Source of the DNA: Achromobacter arsenitoxydans SY8
GTDB lineage: Bacteria; Pseudomonadota; Gammaproteobacteria; Burkholderiales; Burkholderiaceae_B
Direction of reading: 5' to 3'
Length of the DNA: 64,000 nt
Assembly: GCF_000236785.1 (NCBI RefSeq)
Contig: NZ_AGUF01000013.1
Location: forward strand, 124,001-188,000
Shown here piece after piece: positions 8,939-18,434 of the stretch. Each line of letters opens with the position of its first letter. Position 1 is the stretch's first letter. The notes under the pieces are model-generated. The model was not told where the DNA came from. It saw only the letters and a program-made list of their open reading frames with translations, and did not search any database. Position numbers and translations under genes: made by a program.

Positions 8939-9859
8939 TCAGACTTTACTTAGCCAGTGATGGTACTTCGGGTTGCGGCCATTCACCACGTCAAAAAACG
9001 CCTTCTGCAACATCTCGGTGATCGGGCCGCGCTGACCCGAGCCGATCTGGCGGTTGTCGACCTCGCGGATCGGGGTGACTTCCGCGGCGGTTCCCGTGAA
9101 AAAGGCCTCGTCGGCGATGTAGACGTCGTCGCGGGTCAGCCGCCTGGTCGCCACGCGCAGGCCGCAGTCGGCCGCCAGCGCATGGATGGTGGACCGCGTG
9201 ATGCCGGTGAGCGCGGAGGCGATCTCGGGTTCGCAGAGGACGCCGTCCTTGACGAGGAACAGGTTTTCGCCGGAGCCCTCGGCCACGAAGCCGTCGGTGT
9301 CCAGCAGCAGCGCCTCGTCGTAGCCGTCCTGCAGTGCTTCGGTGTTGGCCAGGATGGAGTTGGCGTAGGTGGTGGCGACCTTGGCGCGCGGCATCGTCAC
9401 GTTCACGTGCTGGCGGGCGAATGACGACACCTTGACCCGGATGCCCTGCGACAGCGCCTCTTCGCCGAGGTAGGCGCCCCAGGGCCAGGCGGCAATGGCG
9501 ACGTGCACCTTGGCGCCCTTGGGCGAGACCCCCATTTTTTCGGGGCCGTAGAACACGAGCGGGCGCAGGTAGCCGGATTCAAGACCGTTTTCACGCACGA
9601 CCAGCCGCTGGGCTTCGTTGATCGTCGCACGATCGAACGGCATGGGGATCTGGTAGATATGCGCTGAATTGAAGAGGCGGTTGGTGTGGTCTTCCAGGCG
9701 GAAGATCGCGGTGCCGATTTCAGAGCGGTAGGCGCGCACGCCCTCGAAGACGGACAGTCCGTAGTGCAGCGAATGCGTCAGGACATGCGTCGTCGCGTCT
9801 CGCCATGGAACGAGCTTGCCGTCATACCAGATGAAACCGTCGCGGTCAGCCATCGACAT
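8939..9859 (-). CDS. ilvE: Branched-chain amino acid aminotransferase
   Basis: PLP fold-type IV transaminase interconverting Leu, Ile and Val with their 2-oxo acids. The catalytic lysine is K160 in PRAKVATTYANS, the pattern seen in E. coli IlvE. FEGVRAY (residues 38-44) and the GSGENLF and SALTGITRSTI phosphate-binding segments are also present. The ATG ending at 9859 is preferred over the GTG twelve bases earlier, because GGAGAAG lies directly upstream of the ATG. 306 residues, normal for the family. First gene of the minus-strand run toward 7.1 kb. Confidence 0.96.
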   Translation of the reverse strand: MSMADRDGFIWYDGKLVPWRDATTHVLTHSLHYGLSVFEGVRAYRSEIGTAIFRLEDHTNRLFNSAHIYQIPMPFDRATINEAQRLVVRENGLESGYLRPLVFYGPEKMGVSPKGAKVHVAIAAWPWGAYLGEEALSQGIRVKVSSFARQHVNVTMPRAKVATTYANSILANTEALQDGYDEALLLDTDGFVAEGSGENLFLVKDGVLCEPEIASALTGITRSTIHALAADCGLRVATRRLTRDDVYIADEAFFTGTAAEVTPIREVDNRQIGSGQRGPITEMLQKAFFDVVNGRNPKYHHWLSKV

Positions 9860-10095
9860 GGTCTTCTCCACACATTGCGCGCCAGACCTGCCGCAGCGCG
9901 CCAGGCCCCCAAGGGGTCAAGAATCTTGAGCCCGTTATTGTATCAAGCGGCGAGGTTACAATAGGCGCCTATTCGCGCACCGGCGTGGGGCATCCAACCC
10001 CGCGCATCGTGATTCCGGCGGGCGAACGGGCTGTCGCGTGTTTTCTTCCCATAGAGTTTCCATGTCGTCCTGTCTGAATCGCCAGGGGTCAGCCG

Positions 10096-10845
10096 TTGTC
10101 CTCTGAATCCGCGCTTCCTGAATCCGAAGACCCGGACCTGGTCCGCCAGGAACGCCTGACCGCCTTCCGCGCCGGCGTACACGCCATCGTGCCTGCCCTG
10201 ATCGCCACCGCGACCTGGGGCCTGGTGACCGGCGTCGCCATGGTCAAGGCCGGACTGACCGAATCCATGGCGCTGGCCATGACCCTGCTGCTGTACGCGG
10301 GCTCGGCCCAATTGACGTCGTTGCCGCTGATCGCCGCGGGTGCGCCCTTGTGGCTGATCTTCGCGGCCGGATGCGTCGTCAATCTGCGCTTCATCATCTT
10401 CGGCGCGGCGCTTCAGCCGTATTTCCGCCACCTGTCCTGGCCCAAGCGGCTGGGCCTGGGCTATTTCACGACCGACATGGGATTCGTGCTGTTCATGCCG
10501 CGCTTCGGCGATTCGGTCGAGCGCGGCACCCGCGAACAGCTGTGGTTCTTCCTGGGCACCGTCGCGCCGGGCTGGCTGGTCTGGCAGTCGTCCTCGATCA
10601 TCGGCATCTACCTGGGCGCCATGGTGCCCACCGGCTGGTCGCTGGATTTCGCCGCAGTGCTGGCCCTGCTGGCCATCACCGTGCCCCTGGCCAGTTCCAA
10701 GCCCATGCTGGTGTCCATGCTGGCTGCGGGCGTGGTGGCCTGGGTCGGGCAGGCGCTGCCGCTGCGCCTGGGCCTGGCGGCGGCGGTCATCGCCGGCGTG
10801 ATCGGCGGCATGTGGGCCGAACGCTTTTTCAAGGCGCGCGCATGA
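10096..10845 (+). CDS. azlC: AzlC family branched-chain amino acid exporter, large subunit
   Basis: Inner-membrane protein (249 residues, about seven hydrophobic segments) that with AzlD exports branched-chain amino acids or azaleucine. The N-terminal GVHAIVPALIATATWGLVTG helix and the YAGSAQL and NLRFIIFGAAL motifs are typical AzlC. The start is a TTG with AGGGG at 10084-10088 seven bases upstream; no in-frame ATG fits. A 14-codon reading frame (10062-10106) begins with ATG in another frame and overlaps this start. azlD follows by an ATGA overlap. Confidence 0.9.
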   Translation: MSSESALPESEDPDLVRQERLTAFRAGVHAIVPALIATATWGLVTGVAMVKAGLTESMALAMTLLLYAGSAQLTSLPLIAAGAPLWLIFAAGCVVNLRFIIFGAALQPYFRHLSWPKRLGLGYFTTDMGFVLFMPRFGDSVERGTREQLWFFLGTVAPGWLVWQSSSIIGIYLGAMVPTGWSLDFAAVLALLAITVPLASSKPMLVSMLAAGVVAWVGQALPLRLGLAAAVIAGVIGGMWAERFFKARA

Positions 10846-11177
10846 CGCTCTGGTCCACCGAAATCTACGTCTACAGCGCCATCCTGCTGCTCGCCCTGTG
10901 CAGCGTGCTCACGCGCGCCGGGTTCATGCTGTTTGGCGATTACATCCCCCTGTCCGACAACGTGCGCCGCGCCTTGCGCTATGCGCCCGCCGCAGCGCTG
11001 ACGGCCATCGTCGTCCCTGATCTGTTGCCCTGGAAGGCGGGGTTGGGCCCGGTGTTCGACTACAAACTCGTGGCCGGACTGGTCGCGATCCTGGTTTTCT
11101 TGCGCACGCGCAGCGCCGTGCTGGTGATCATCGTCGGCATGCTGGTGCTTTGGGGATTGCGCTGGCTGGCGGGCTGA
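10842..11177 (+). CDS. azlD: AzlD family branched-chain amino acid exporter, small subunit
   Basis: A 111-residue membrane protein with about four hydrophobic segments; partner of AzlC. The typical AzlD features LTRAGFMLFGDYIPLSDNVRRALRYAPAAAL and a C-terminal hydrophobic pair are present. Its ATG overlaps the azlC stop (ATGA at 10842-10845), so the two are translationally coupled and probably form a 1:1 exporter. Confidence 0.9.
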   Translation: MTLWSTEIYVYSAILLLALCSVLTRAGFMLFGDYIPLSDNVRRALRYAPAAALTAIVVPDLLPWKAGLGPVFDYKLVAGLVAILVFLRTRSAVLVIIVGMLVLWGLRWLAG

Positions 11178-11560
11178 TAGCTCGATTTTGGTCTAGAAGT
11201 GTCCATCTGGTGGACGCCTTGGCCGGGCTTTCCCCCCTTTCGCACCGGCCTTTCGGGGCCGCCGTCCTGGCCGACGGACGGCGGTTTGACCGTGTGGTAA
11301 TGCGCCTGCGCTAAAATTCGGTTATCCACAGCAATCCGGGCCTGGTACTGCCCTCATAGGTATCGAATCCAGAATGCGCCGACTGGCCTGCAAGGCAGGG
11401 TGCCGATTGTCCGCGTAGCCACTGGCGAATCGCGGCGATTTACGCGCAAAGTCGCAATGCGATCTCGCGTATTCGGGTTGCCCCGATGCATATGTAGAGC
11501 GGTGCATGTAGCACTCTCGTTTTGTTCTTTTTCACTGGTCCCGGTATCTGCCAAACCCTG
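11178..11560 (+). other. Long intergenic region: azlD terminator hairpins and rhlE leader
   Basis: No gene seen in 383 bp. The first part holds two hairpins (GGCCGG 11221-11226 with CCGGCC 11245-11250; CCGCCGTCC 11259-11267 with GGACGGCGG 11276-11284), each followed by TTT, which could end azlCD transcription. TTGACC at 11286 and TAAAAT at 11312 are promoter-like but 20 bp apart, too far for a standard sigma70 promoter. From about 11320 to 11560 lies a leader of rhlE rich in short inverted sequences. Confidence 0.6.
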
Positions 11561-13030
<1,470 letters not shown>

Positions 13031-13052
13031 GCCGTTCGCCGGCCCAGCCGAC

Positions 13053-13090
13053 AAAAAACCCGCAACGCCTTCCGGCCTTGCGGGTTTTTT
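13053..13090. terminator. Rho-independent terminator of rhlE
   Basis: Arms AAAAAACCCGCAA and TTGCGGGTTTTTT pair over 13 bp around a short loop. A-run before and T-run after, so it can serve both rhlE and the convergent thioredoxin-like gene. Confidence 0.9.
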
Positions 13091-13114
13091 GTTGAATGCG
13101 CGAAGCGCGCGGCG

Positions 13115-13498
13115 TCAGGCGGCAAGCATCCTGGGCAGGTCGGGCAGGGCCGTGGCGACCGGCGCGCTGTTTTCGTCCAGGCTTTCCAGCAGGCGTTCGA
13201 GGTGACCGATGTGCGGCAGCATGGGGCCGTAGAACACGACGCGCGAACCGATCTGCACCAGCAGCGTGGGAAAGTTCTCGACGTCTTCATCGCCCAGCAG
13301 TTCGGCGTGGTCTTCGATGTCGATCCAGGCGAACACGTGCTGGGGCAGGGCCTTGGCCAGGGCGAGCAGCTTGGGTTTGTATTCTTCGCAGGTATCGCAC
13401 CAGGCCGCGCAGAAACAGGCGACCAGCCAGGTGTCGGGCGATGATCCCAGCCGCGCGCGCAGGGCGGCCAGATCGGTACCGGGTATAAGCAGGGACAT
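13115..13498 (-). CDS. Thioredoxin-like protein
   Basis: A 127-residue thioredoxin-fold protein without signal peptide, so cytosolic. The active site is W33-C34-D35-T36-C37 (AAWCDTC), differing from the classic WCGPC. A cis-Pro is present in ENFPTLLV. The CDTC variant and the NFPTLLVQIG strand mark it as a thioredoxin-family protein of unassigned partner. Its start lies 65 bp from the divergent EI24 gene. Confidence 0.88.
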   Translation of the reverse strand: MSLLIPGTDLAALRARLGSSPDTWLVACFCAAWCDTCEEYKPKLLALAKALPQHVFAWIDIEDHAELLGDEDVENFPTLLVQIGSRVVFYGPMLPHIGHLERLLESLDENSAPVATALPDLPRMLAA

Positions 13499-13562
13499 GT
13501 GAGCAGATCAGGGCGTGTTTGACTATCATACCCGGGATGTCCACCCATTTTTCTGCAGAGCC

Positions 13563-14366
13563 ATGACCGTCTTGCGCACCGATTCCGCCCCGCCCGAGAA
13601 CGGCCGTCTTTCCGGCGCGGGCGCCGCAAGCGTCGGGCAGGCCTTCAAGCGCGCGCTGGTGTCCCAGTGCCACCCGACCATGCTGTTCGCGGTGTTGCTG
13701 CCTTTCCTGATCGCGCTGATCGGCGCCTTCCTGCTCTTGTGGCTGTTCTGGACCCCGCTGACCGATTGGCTGCGCGCCGAGGTTTCGCACTGGGACTTCG
13801 TCAACCGCGTCGACGAATGGCTGGTCGCGGTGGGACTGTTTTCGCTCAAGATCTACCTCATCCCGGTCATCGCCGCGGCTATCCTGCTGCCGGTGTCCGG
13901 GATACTCGGGCTGGCGATCGCCGCGGTGTTCGTCATGCCGCTGGTGCTGCGGCACGTCGGCCAGCGCGAATACGCCACGGTGGGCCGCCGCGGTAAATTC
14001 TCCACCGCGGTCAGCGTGTGGAATGCCGTCTGGGTCTCGGCCGCCTTCGCCGTGGGCTGGGTGCTGACCCTGCCGTTGTGGCTGGTGCCGCCAATGGCCG
14101 TCGTGCTGTCGATATTCTGGTGGGCGTTCGCGTTCTCGCGCATGATGCGCGTGGACGCCATCGTCGAACACGCCAGCCCGTCCGAACGCAAGCTGATCCT
14201 GGAACGCAACAACGGCGGCTTCTGGACCATCGGGCTGATCTGCTCGCTGCTCAACCTGCTGCCGCCCGCGTGGGTCATCCTGCCGGTGTTTTCGGCGCTG
14301 GTCTACGCGCACTACGGCCTGGAGGCGCTGAAGCGTCTGCGCCAGGACCGCGTCATCGACGTCTGA
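13563..14366 (+). CDS. EI24-domain (CysZ-like) membrane protein
   Basis: A 267-residue inner-membrane protein with about four to six hydrophobic stretches. The pattern GQAFKRALVSQCHPTMLFA and the long paired helices are those of the EI24/CysZ family, whose CysZ members transport sulfate. Whether this protein does so cannot be told from sequence, and no sulfur-assimilation genes are near. The ATG at 13563 gives a normal family N-terminus; the frame is open further upstream without a better start. The CinA-like gene begins 23 bp after its stop. Confidence 0.8.
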   Translation: MTVLRTDSAPPENGRLSGAGAASVGQAFKRALVSQCHPTMLFAVLLPFLIALIGAFLLLWLFWTPLTDWLRAEVSHWDFVNRVDEWLVAVGLFSLKIYLIPVIAAAILLPVSGILGLAIAAVFVMPLVLRHVGQREYATVGRRGKFSTAVSVWNAVWVSAAFAVGWVLTLPLWLVPPMAVVLSIFWWAFAFSRMMRVDAIVEHASPSERKLILERNNGGFWTIGLICSLLNLLPPAWVILPVFSALVYAHYGLEALKRLRQDRVIDV

Positions 14367-14389
14367 AACCCCTTCATCCTCTCACTCCC

Positions 14390-15217
14390 ATGGAACCGGA
14401 AATGGCCGCAGAATCCGCCGCCCGCCGCATTGGCCTCATCATCGTCGGAGACGAAATCCTCTCCGGACGCCGCCAGGACAAGCACTTTTCCAAGATTGTC
14501 GAACTCCTGAGCGCGCGGGGCATGCACCTGAGCTGGGCCGAATTCCTGCCGGACGAGCGCGACGCGCTGGTCGCCGCCTACCGGCGCAGCTTCGCCACCG
14601 GCGACGTGGTGCTTTCGTGCGGCGGGATCGGCGGCACGCCGGACGACCATACCCGCCAGGCCGCCGCGGCCGCCCTGGGTCTGCCGCTGGCGCTGCACCC
14701 CGAGGCCGAGCAGGCGATCGCGCTGCGCACCCAGGAGATGGCCGCCAAGGGGCAGGGCACGGCCGACATGAGCGCGCCCGAGAACCAGCAGCGCCTGCAG
14801 ATGGGTATGTTCCCGCAAGGCTGCGAGATCGTGCCCAACCCCTACAACCGGATTCCGGGTTTCTTCATCCACGATCACACTTTCGTGCCAGGCTTTCCGG
14901 TCATGGCCTGGCCCATGCTGGAATGGACGCTGGACACGCGCTATCGTGCGCTGCAGCATGTGCGGTCCCATATCGAGCATTCCTTCCTGGTGTTCAGCAT
15001 GCCCGAATCCCGCATTACGCCGGCGATGGTCACCGTGGAAACCCGCTGGCCCGGGGTGCGGGCCTTCAGCCTGCCCAGCGTCGGCGAAGCCGGCGGAACG
15101 CCCCACATCGAACTCGGCGTCAAGGGCGATCCCGAGGCTGCGGCCGAGGCGCTGGACTTTCTCAGGGCGGAGGTGCTGCGCCTGGGCGGCAAGCTGGCGC
15201 CGCCCGCCGCAGCCTGA
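14390..15217 (+). CDS. Competence/damage-inducible CinA-like, MoaB/Mog-domain protein
   Basis: A 275-residue protein with a molybdopterin-binding MoaB/Mog-like domain: IGLIIVGDEILSGRRQDKH at residues 13-31, then the SCGGIGGTPDDHTRQ loop corresponding to the GGTGPTxDD motif. The C-terminal third lacks the PncC-type deamidase of full CinA, as in the short versions common in beta-proteobacteria. A second ATG at 14402 is equally possible; neither has a clear Shine-Dalgarno sequence. Function in this bacterium is unknown. Confidence 0.82.
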   Translation: MEPEMAAESAARRIGLIIVGDEILSGRRQDKHFSKIVELLSARGMHLSWAEFLPDERDALVAAYRRSFATGDVVLSCGGIGGTPDDHTRQAAAAALGLPLALHPEAEQAIALRTQEMAAKGQGTADMSAPENQQRLQMGMFPQGCEIVPNPYNRIPGFFIHDHTFVPGFPVMAWPMLEWTLDTRYRALQHVRSHIEHSFLVFSMPESRITPAMVTVETRWPGVRAFSLPSVGEAGGTPHIELGVKGDPEAAAEALDFLRAEVLRLGGKLAPPAAA

Positions 15218-15370
15218 ATTACAGGACCCTGAATAGGGCGGCCGAGCCGGCGGATTGATCAAAATCTGATTGCCAAACCGGCTCATAAATTTCACAATAC
15301 GGGAAAGAACTTTTTGCTGCAATGCCGCAACGCGCTTTTCGGGCGGCGCGGCGCTAGCCCAATTTCTTCT

Positions 15371-16234
15371 ATGCCCCGTCTTCCGACTCCCCGCAATCCC
15401 CTGGACGCCGAAACCGAAGGCGCCTCCGCCCATCCCATCGCCATCCAGGTCATCGAGCGCGCCATGCGGCTGCTGGATGCCCTGGCCGCGCAACCGGATC
15501 CGGTGACGCTTAAGGAACTTTCCGCCACTACCGGCCTGCACGCGTCCACCGCGCACCGCATCCTGAACGACCTGGTTGTCGGCCGTTATGTCGAGCGCGT
15601 GGACAACGGTCTGTACCAGCTTGGCATGCGCCTGCTGGAACTGGGTTCGCTGGTCAAGGGACGGCTGAACGTGCGCGAGGCGGCCATCCCGGCGATGCGC
15701 TCGCTGCACAAGCTGACCGGGCAGACCATCAACCTGTCCGTCCAGCAGGGCGACGAAATCGTCTACATCGACCGCGCCTGGAGCGAACGCTCAGGCATGC
15801 AGGTGGTGCGGGCCATCGGCGGCCGTGCGCCCCTGCACCTCACGTCCACGGGCAAGCTGTTCCTGTCCACCGGCGACACCCGCCAGGTCCGCGCGTACGC
15901 GCTGCGCACCGGGCTGGCCGGCCATACGCGCAACAGCCTGACCGATCTGGACAAGCTCGAGCGCGAATTGGCGCTGGTGCGCCGCCACGGCTACGCGCGC
16001 GACAACGAAGAACTGGAACTCGGCGTGCGCTGCATTGCGGCCGGCATTTTCGACGATACGGGCAAGCTCGTGGCCGGCCTGTCCATCTCGGCGCCCGCGG
16101 AACGCCTGCAGGACGACTGGATCAAGGCGCTTGTCGACACGGCGGCCAGCATCTCCGAGGCGCTGGGCTACGAGCCGTCGGTATCATCCGGCTTCAACGG
16201 CCTGGGCATGGCGGCGGAGACGCTGCGGTCCTAG
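15371..16234 (+). CDS. IclR family transcriptional regulator
   Basis: A 287-residue DNA-binding regulator. Winged helix-turn-helix at about residues 28-85 (IQVIERAMRLLDALA, LKELSATTGLHASTAHRILN). The effector-binding domain starts after KGRLNVREAAIPAMRSLHKL and includes the usual RAIGGRAPLHLTSTGKLFL stretch. IclR regulators generally control nearby catabolic genes. Here the downstream neighbour is a convergent orphan Bug receptor, which might be co-regulated but no operator can be assigned. Confidence 0.92.
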   Translation: MPRLPTPRNPLDAETEGASAHPIAIQVIERAMRLLDALAAQPDPVTLKELSATTGLHASTAHRILNDLVVGRYVERVDNGLYQLGMRLLELGSLVKGRLNVREAAIPAMRSLHKLTGQTINLSVQQGDEIVYIDRAWSERSGMQVVRAIGGRAPLHLTSTGKLFLSTGDTRQVRAYALRTGLAGHTRNSLTDLDKLERELALVRRHGYARDNEELELGVRCIAAGIFDDTGKLVAGLSISAPAERLQDDWIKALVDTAASISEALGYEPSVSSGFNGLGMAAETLRS

Positions 16235-16260
16235 GGATCAGTACCCGCGAAAAGCCCAAG

Positions 16261-16287
16261 AAAAAACGCCCCGCAAGGGGCTTTTTT
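16261..16287. terminator. Bidirectional terminator between IclR and Bug genes
   Basis: Stem GCCCC/GGGGC (16268-16281) with GCAA loop, extended by A6 before and T6 after. It suits both convergent genes. Confidence 0.92.
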
Positions 16288-16340
16288 CTTGGCAGTCCGG
16301 CCGCCAGGCGAAGATCCGCCCGGCGCCGCTGGTGCTGCGC

Positions 16341-17318
16341 TTATTGCTTGTCGATGCCGGCCTTCTTGAACAGTTCGGCCCACTGCGGAACCTGCTGCTT
16401 GACCTTGGCTTGGAGCGCGGCGGGGTTGGCTTCGGACGTCAGGACGGTGGCGCCCAGCTGCTTCATGCGTTCCTGGAACTTCGGGTCGGCCAAGCCGGCC
16501 TGCAGGCTCTTGACGAGCTTGTCCACGACGGGCTTGGGCGTACCCTTCGGCACCCACATGCCATGCCAGATACCCACTTCAAAGCCCTTGAAGCCGGACT
16601 CGTCCATGGTGGGCAGCTTGGGCAGCGTGGGAACGCGCTGCAGGCTGGTCACGGCGTACGCCTTCACCTTGCCGCCCTCGATCTGTTGGGTGGTGTTGGT
16701 GGTCTGGTCGCACATCAGGTCCACCTGCTTGCCCAGCAGGTCGTTCATGGCGGGGGCGGTGCCCTTGTAGGGAATCGTCAGCAACTGCACGCCAAGGGCT
16801 TCGACCAGCATGGTGCCGCACAGGTGGCTGGCGGCGCCGATGCCGGCGTTGGCCAGGGACACCTTGTCCTTGTTCTTTTTGACGTAGTCGGCCAGTTCCG
16901 CAATGGTGTTGGGCGGGAAATCCGAGCGCGCGACGATGGTCATCGGCACGTCGACCACCAGGCCGATGGGCTCGAAGCTGGTGAAGGGGTCATACCCCGG
17001 ATTCTTGTAGAGCGAGGGCGCGGTCGAGAAGCCCGCATGCATCAGCAGGATCGAATAGCCGTCCGGCTGCGCGCGCGCAACCTGGGTGGTGCCGATGGTG
17101 CCGCCGGCGCCGCCCTTGTTTTCAACCACGACCGTCTGGCCCAGGCTGGGCCGCATGGCCTCCGCCAGCGAGCGGGCGACGTTGTCGGTCGGGCCGCCTG
17201 CTGCGAACGGCACCACCATGTTGATGGGGCGTTCCGGATATTCCGCTTGCGCGGCGCCGGCCGCGAACAGGGCGCCGGCCGCGAGCAGGGCCGAAAGCGT
17301 GCGGGGGATGAGGGTCAT
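16341..17318 (-). CDS. Bug (TctC-type) periplasmic solute-binding receptor
   Basis: Extracytoplasmic receptor of the tripartite tricarboxylate transporter family. A signal peptide ends at AQA (about residue 25). The Bug signature follows: YPERPINMVVPFAAGGPTDNVAR, VVVENKGGAGGTIG, VARAQPDGYSILL, and the DQTTNTT region. 325 residues, standard. No TctA/TctB genes are in the window, so it is an orphan receptor of the type greatly expanded in Bordetella/Achromobacter. The ligand is unknown. It is convergent with the IclR gene and divergent from the phasin gene across 383 bp. Confidence 0.93.
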   Translation of the reverse strand: MTLIPRTLSALLAAGALFAAGAAQAEYPERPINMVVPFAAGGPTDNVARSLAEAMRPSLGQTVVVENKGGAGGTIGTTQVARAQPDGYSILLMHAGFSTAPSLYKNPGYDPFTSFEPIGLVVDVPMTIVARSDFPPNTIAELADYVKKNKDKVSLANAGIGAASHLCGTMLVEALGVQLLTIPYKGTAPAMNDLLGKQVDLMCDQTTNTTQQIEGGKVKAYAVTSLQRVPTLPKLPTMDESGFKGFEVGIWHGMWVPKGTPKPVVDKLVKSLQAGLADPKFQERMKQLGATVLTSEANPAALQAKVKQQVPQWAELFKKAGIDKQ

Positions 17319-17701
17319 GAGGTCTCCGATTGCAGGGTTTTGCTTGCTGCGATTTAGTTATGAACCGCTGATATTTGGTTTGTATTTGTCTGTCATCAGC
17401 GTGAAAGCAGTGTAGAAAAGAATTGATACCGCGTCATGTCCGGTATTTCCCGAATCATGGGAAATGGTTGAGCAGGATCAATCCCGAAAGACGAGTGCAC
17501 CGGAAAAGTGCAAACACTTGTTGCGCCGCACAAAAACTGCTTGACAAGTTTTTCGCCCAGTCTAGAATGTGAATTGTGCAGTGCATCAAACGGGCCGGCG
17601 GTAGCTTGTAGTACCAGTTTCCGCGCACGTTTCTATAGTTCGTCGCAGACAACCATCCTTACTTGCCGGACAGCCTCCGGCTACCCTGAGAGGAGCATCC
17701 T
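17319..17701. other. Long divergent intergenic region between Bug receptor and phasin
   Basis: 383 bp without a gene. The half near the phasin holds a good sigma70 promoter (17541-17568) flanked by two 9-bp TGC-palindromes. The half near the Bug gene is comparatively AT-rich but no promoter there is convincing. Confidence 0.7.
17522..17585 (+). promoter_or_regulatory. Phasin promoter with two flanking palindromes (possible PhaR sites)
   Basis: TTGACA at 17541-17546 and TAGAAT at 17563-17568 are separated by 16 bp, a near-consensus sigma70 promoter about 135 bp before the phasin ATG. TGCGCCGCA (17522-17530) and TGCAGTGCA (17577-17585) are imperfect palindromes centred 55 bp apart on each side of the core promoter. 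PhaR repressors of related bacteria recognise TGC-rich palindromes, so these are candidate operators; that is inference. Confidence 0.7.
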
Positions 17702-18280
17702 ATGAGCGCAATCCCGCAACAAGTCCTGGACCGTCAAAAGGCCAGCATCAACACCATCGTGGCTGCCCAGACCGCCGTTTTCGCCGGCTTTGAAAAGCTG
17801 GTCGAACTGAACCTGAAGGTCGTGAAGGCCACGCTGGACGAAGTCGCCCAGAAATCGCAGCAAGCCGCTGAAGTGAAGGACCCGCAGGAAGCCGCGGCGT
17901 TCGCCTCGGGCCTGCTGCAACCGGGCGCCGAAAAGGCCCTGGCCTACACCAAGCACGTGTATGACATCGTCGCCGGCGTGCAAGGCAGCCTGGTCAAGCT
18001 GACCGAAGAACAGATCGCCGAAGGCCAGCAACAGCTGACCGAAGCCGTCGAACAGTTCTCCAAGAACGCCCCGACCGGCTCCGAAAGCGCCGTTGCCCTG
18101 ATCAAGTCCTCGCTGGCCACCGCGACCAGCGCCTACGATTCGATGACCAAGGCTGCCAAGCAGGCCGCTGAAGTCGCTGAGTCGAACCTGAATGCCGCCG
18201 CCAACGCGACCTTCAAGGCTGCCACGGATGCCGCCGATGCCGCCACCAAGGTCGCCAGCCGTAGCCGTCGCAGCGCCTAA
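17702..18280 (+). CDS. Phasin family protein (PHA granule-associated)
   Basis: A 192-residue Ala/Lys/Glu-rich, largely helical protein of the phasin_2/PhaP type that coats polyhydroxyalkanoate granules. Typical features: the N-terminal QKASINTIVAAQTAVFAGFEKLVELNLKV segment, amphipathic helices through the middle, and an Ala-rich tail ending in SRSRRSA. AGAGGAG lies at the right distance before the ATG. Strong promoter and strong terminator suggest high monocistronic expression. No PHA synthase gene is in the window. Confidence 0.94.
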   Translation: MSAIPQQVLDRQKASINTIVAAQTAVFAGFEKLVELNLKVVKATLDEVAQKSQQAAEVKDPQEAAAFASGLLQPGAEKALAYTKHVYDIVAGVQGSLVKLTEEQIAEGQQQLTEAVEQFSKNAPTGSESAVALIKSSLATATSAYDSMTKAAKQAAEVAESNLNAAANATFKAATDAADAATKVASRSRRSA

Positions 18281-18352
18281 GTTTTTGGCACGCGATGCTG
18301 CGCAAATTGCAGTTATGTAGTACTGTTGAGTGACAGAGCAGAGCTGGAATTA

Positions 18353-18382
18353 GGGCCACCCACAGGGTGGCCCCTTTTTTTT
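18353..18382 (+). terminator. Rho-independent terminator of the phasin gene
   Basis: 8-bp stem GGGCCACC/GGTGGCCC (18353-18373), five-base loop, then C and eight T. Confidence 0.95.
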
Positions 18383-18434
18383 GCCCCTGCGCCAGGCCCC
18401 CAGCGGGCCTTCGGGCAGGCGGCAGGCGCTGCGT

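Noticed and set aside
11286-11317. TTGACC and TAAAAT as an rhlE promoter
   Set aside because: The 20-bp spacing is too long for sigma70 and no better pair was found, so it is not listed as a promoter.
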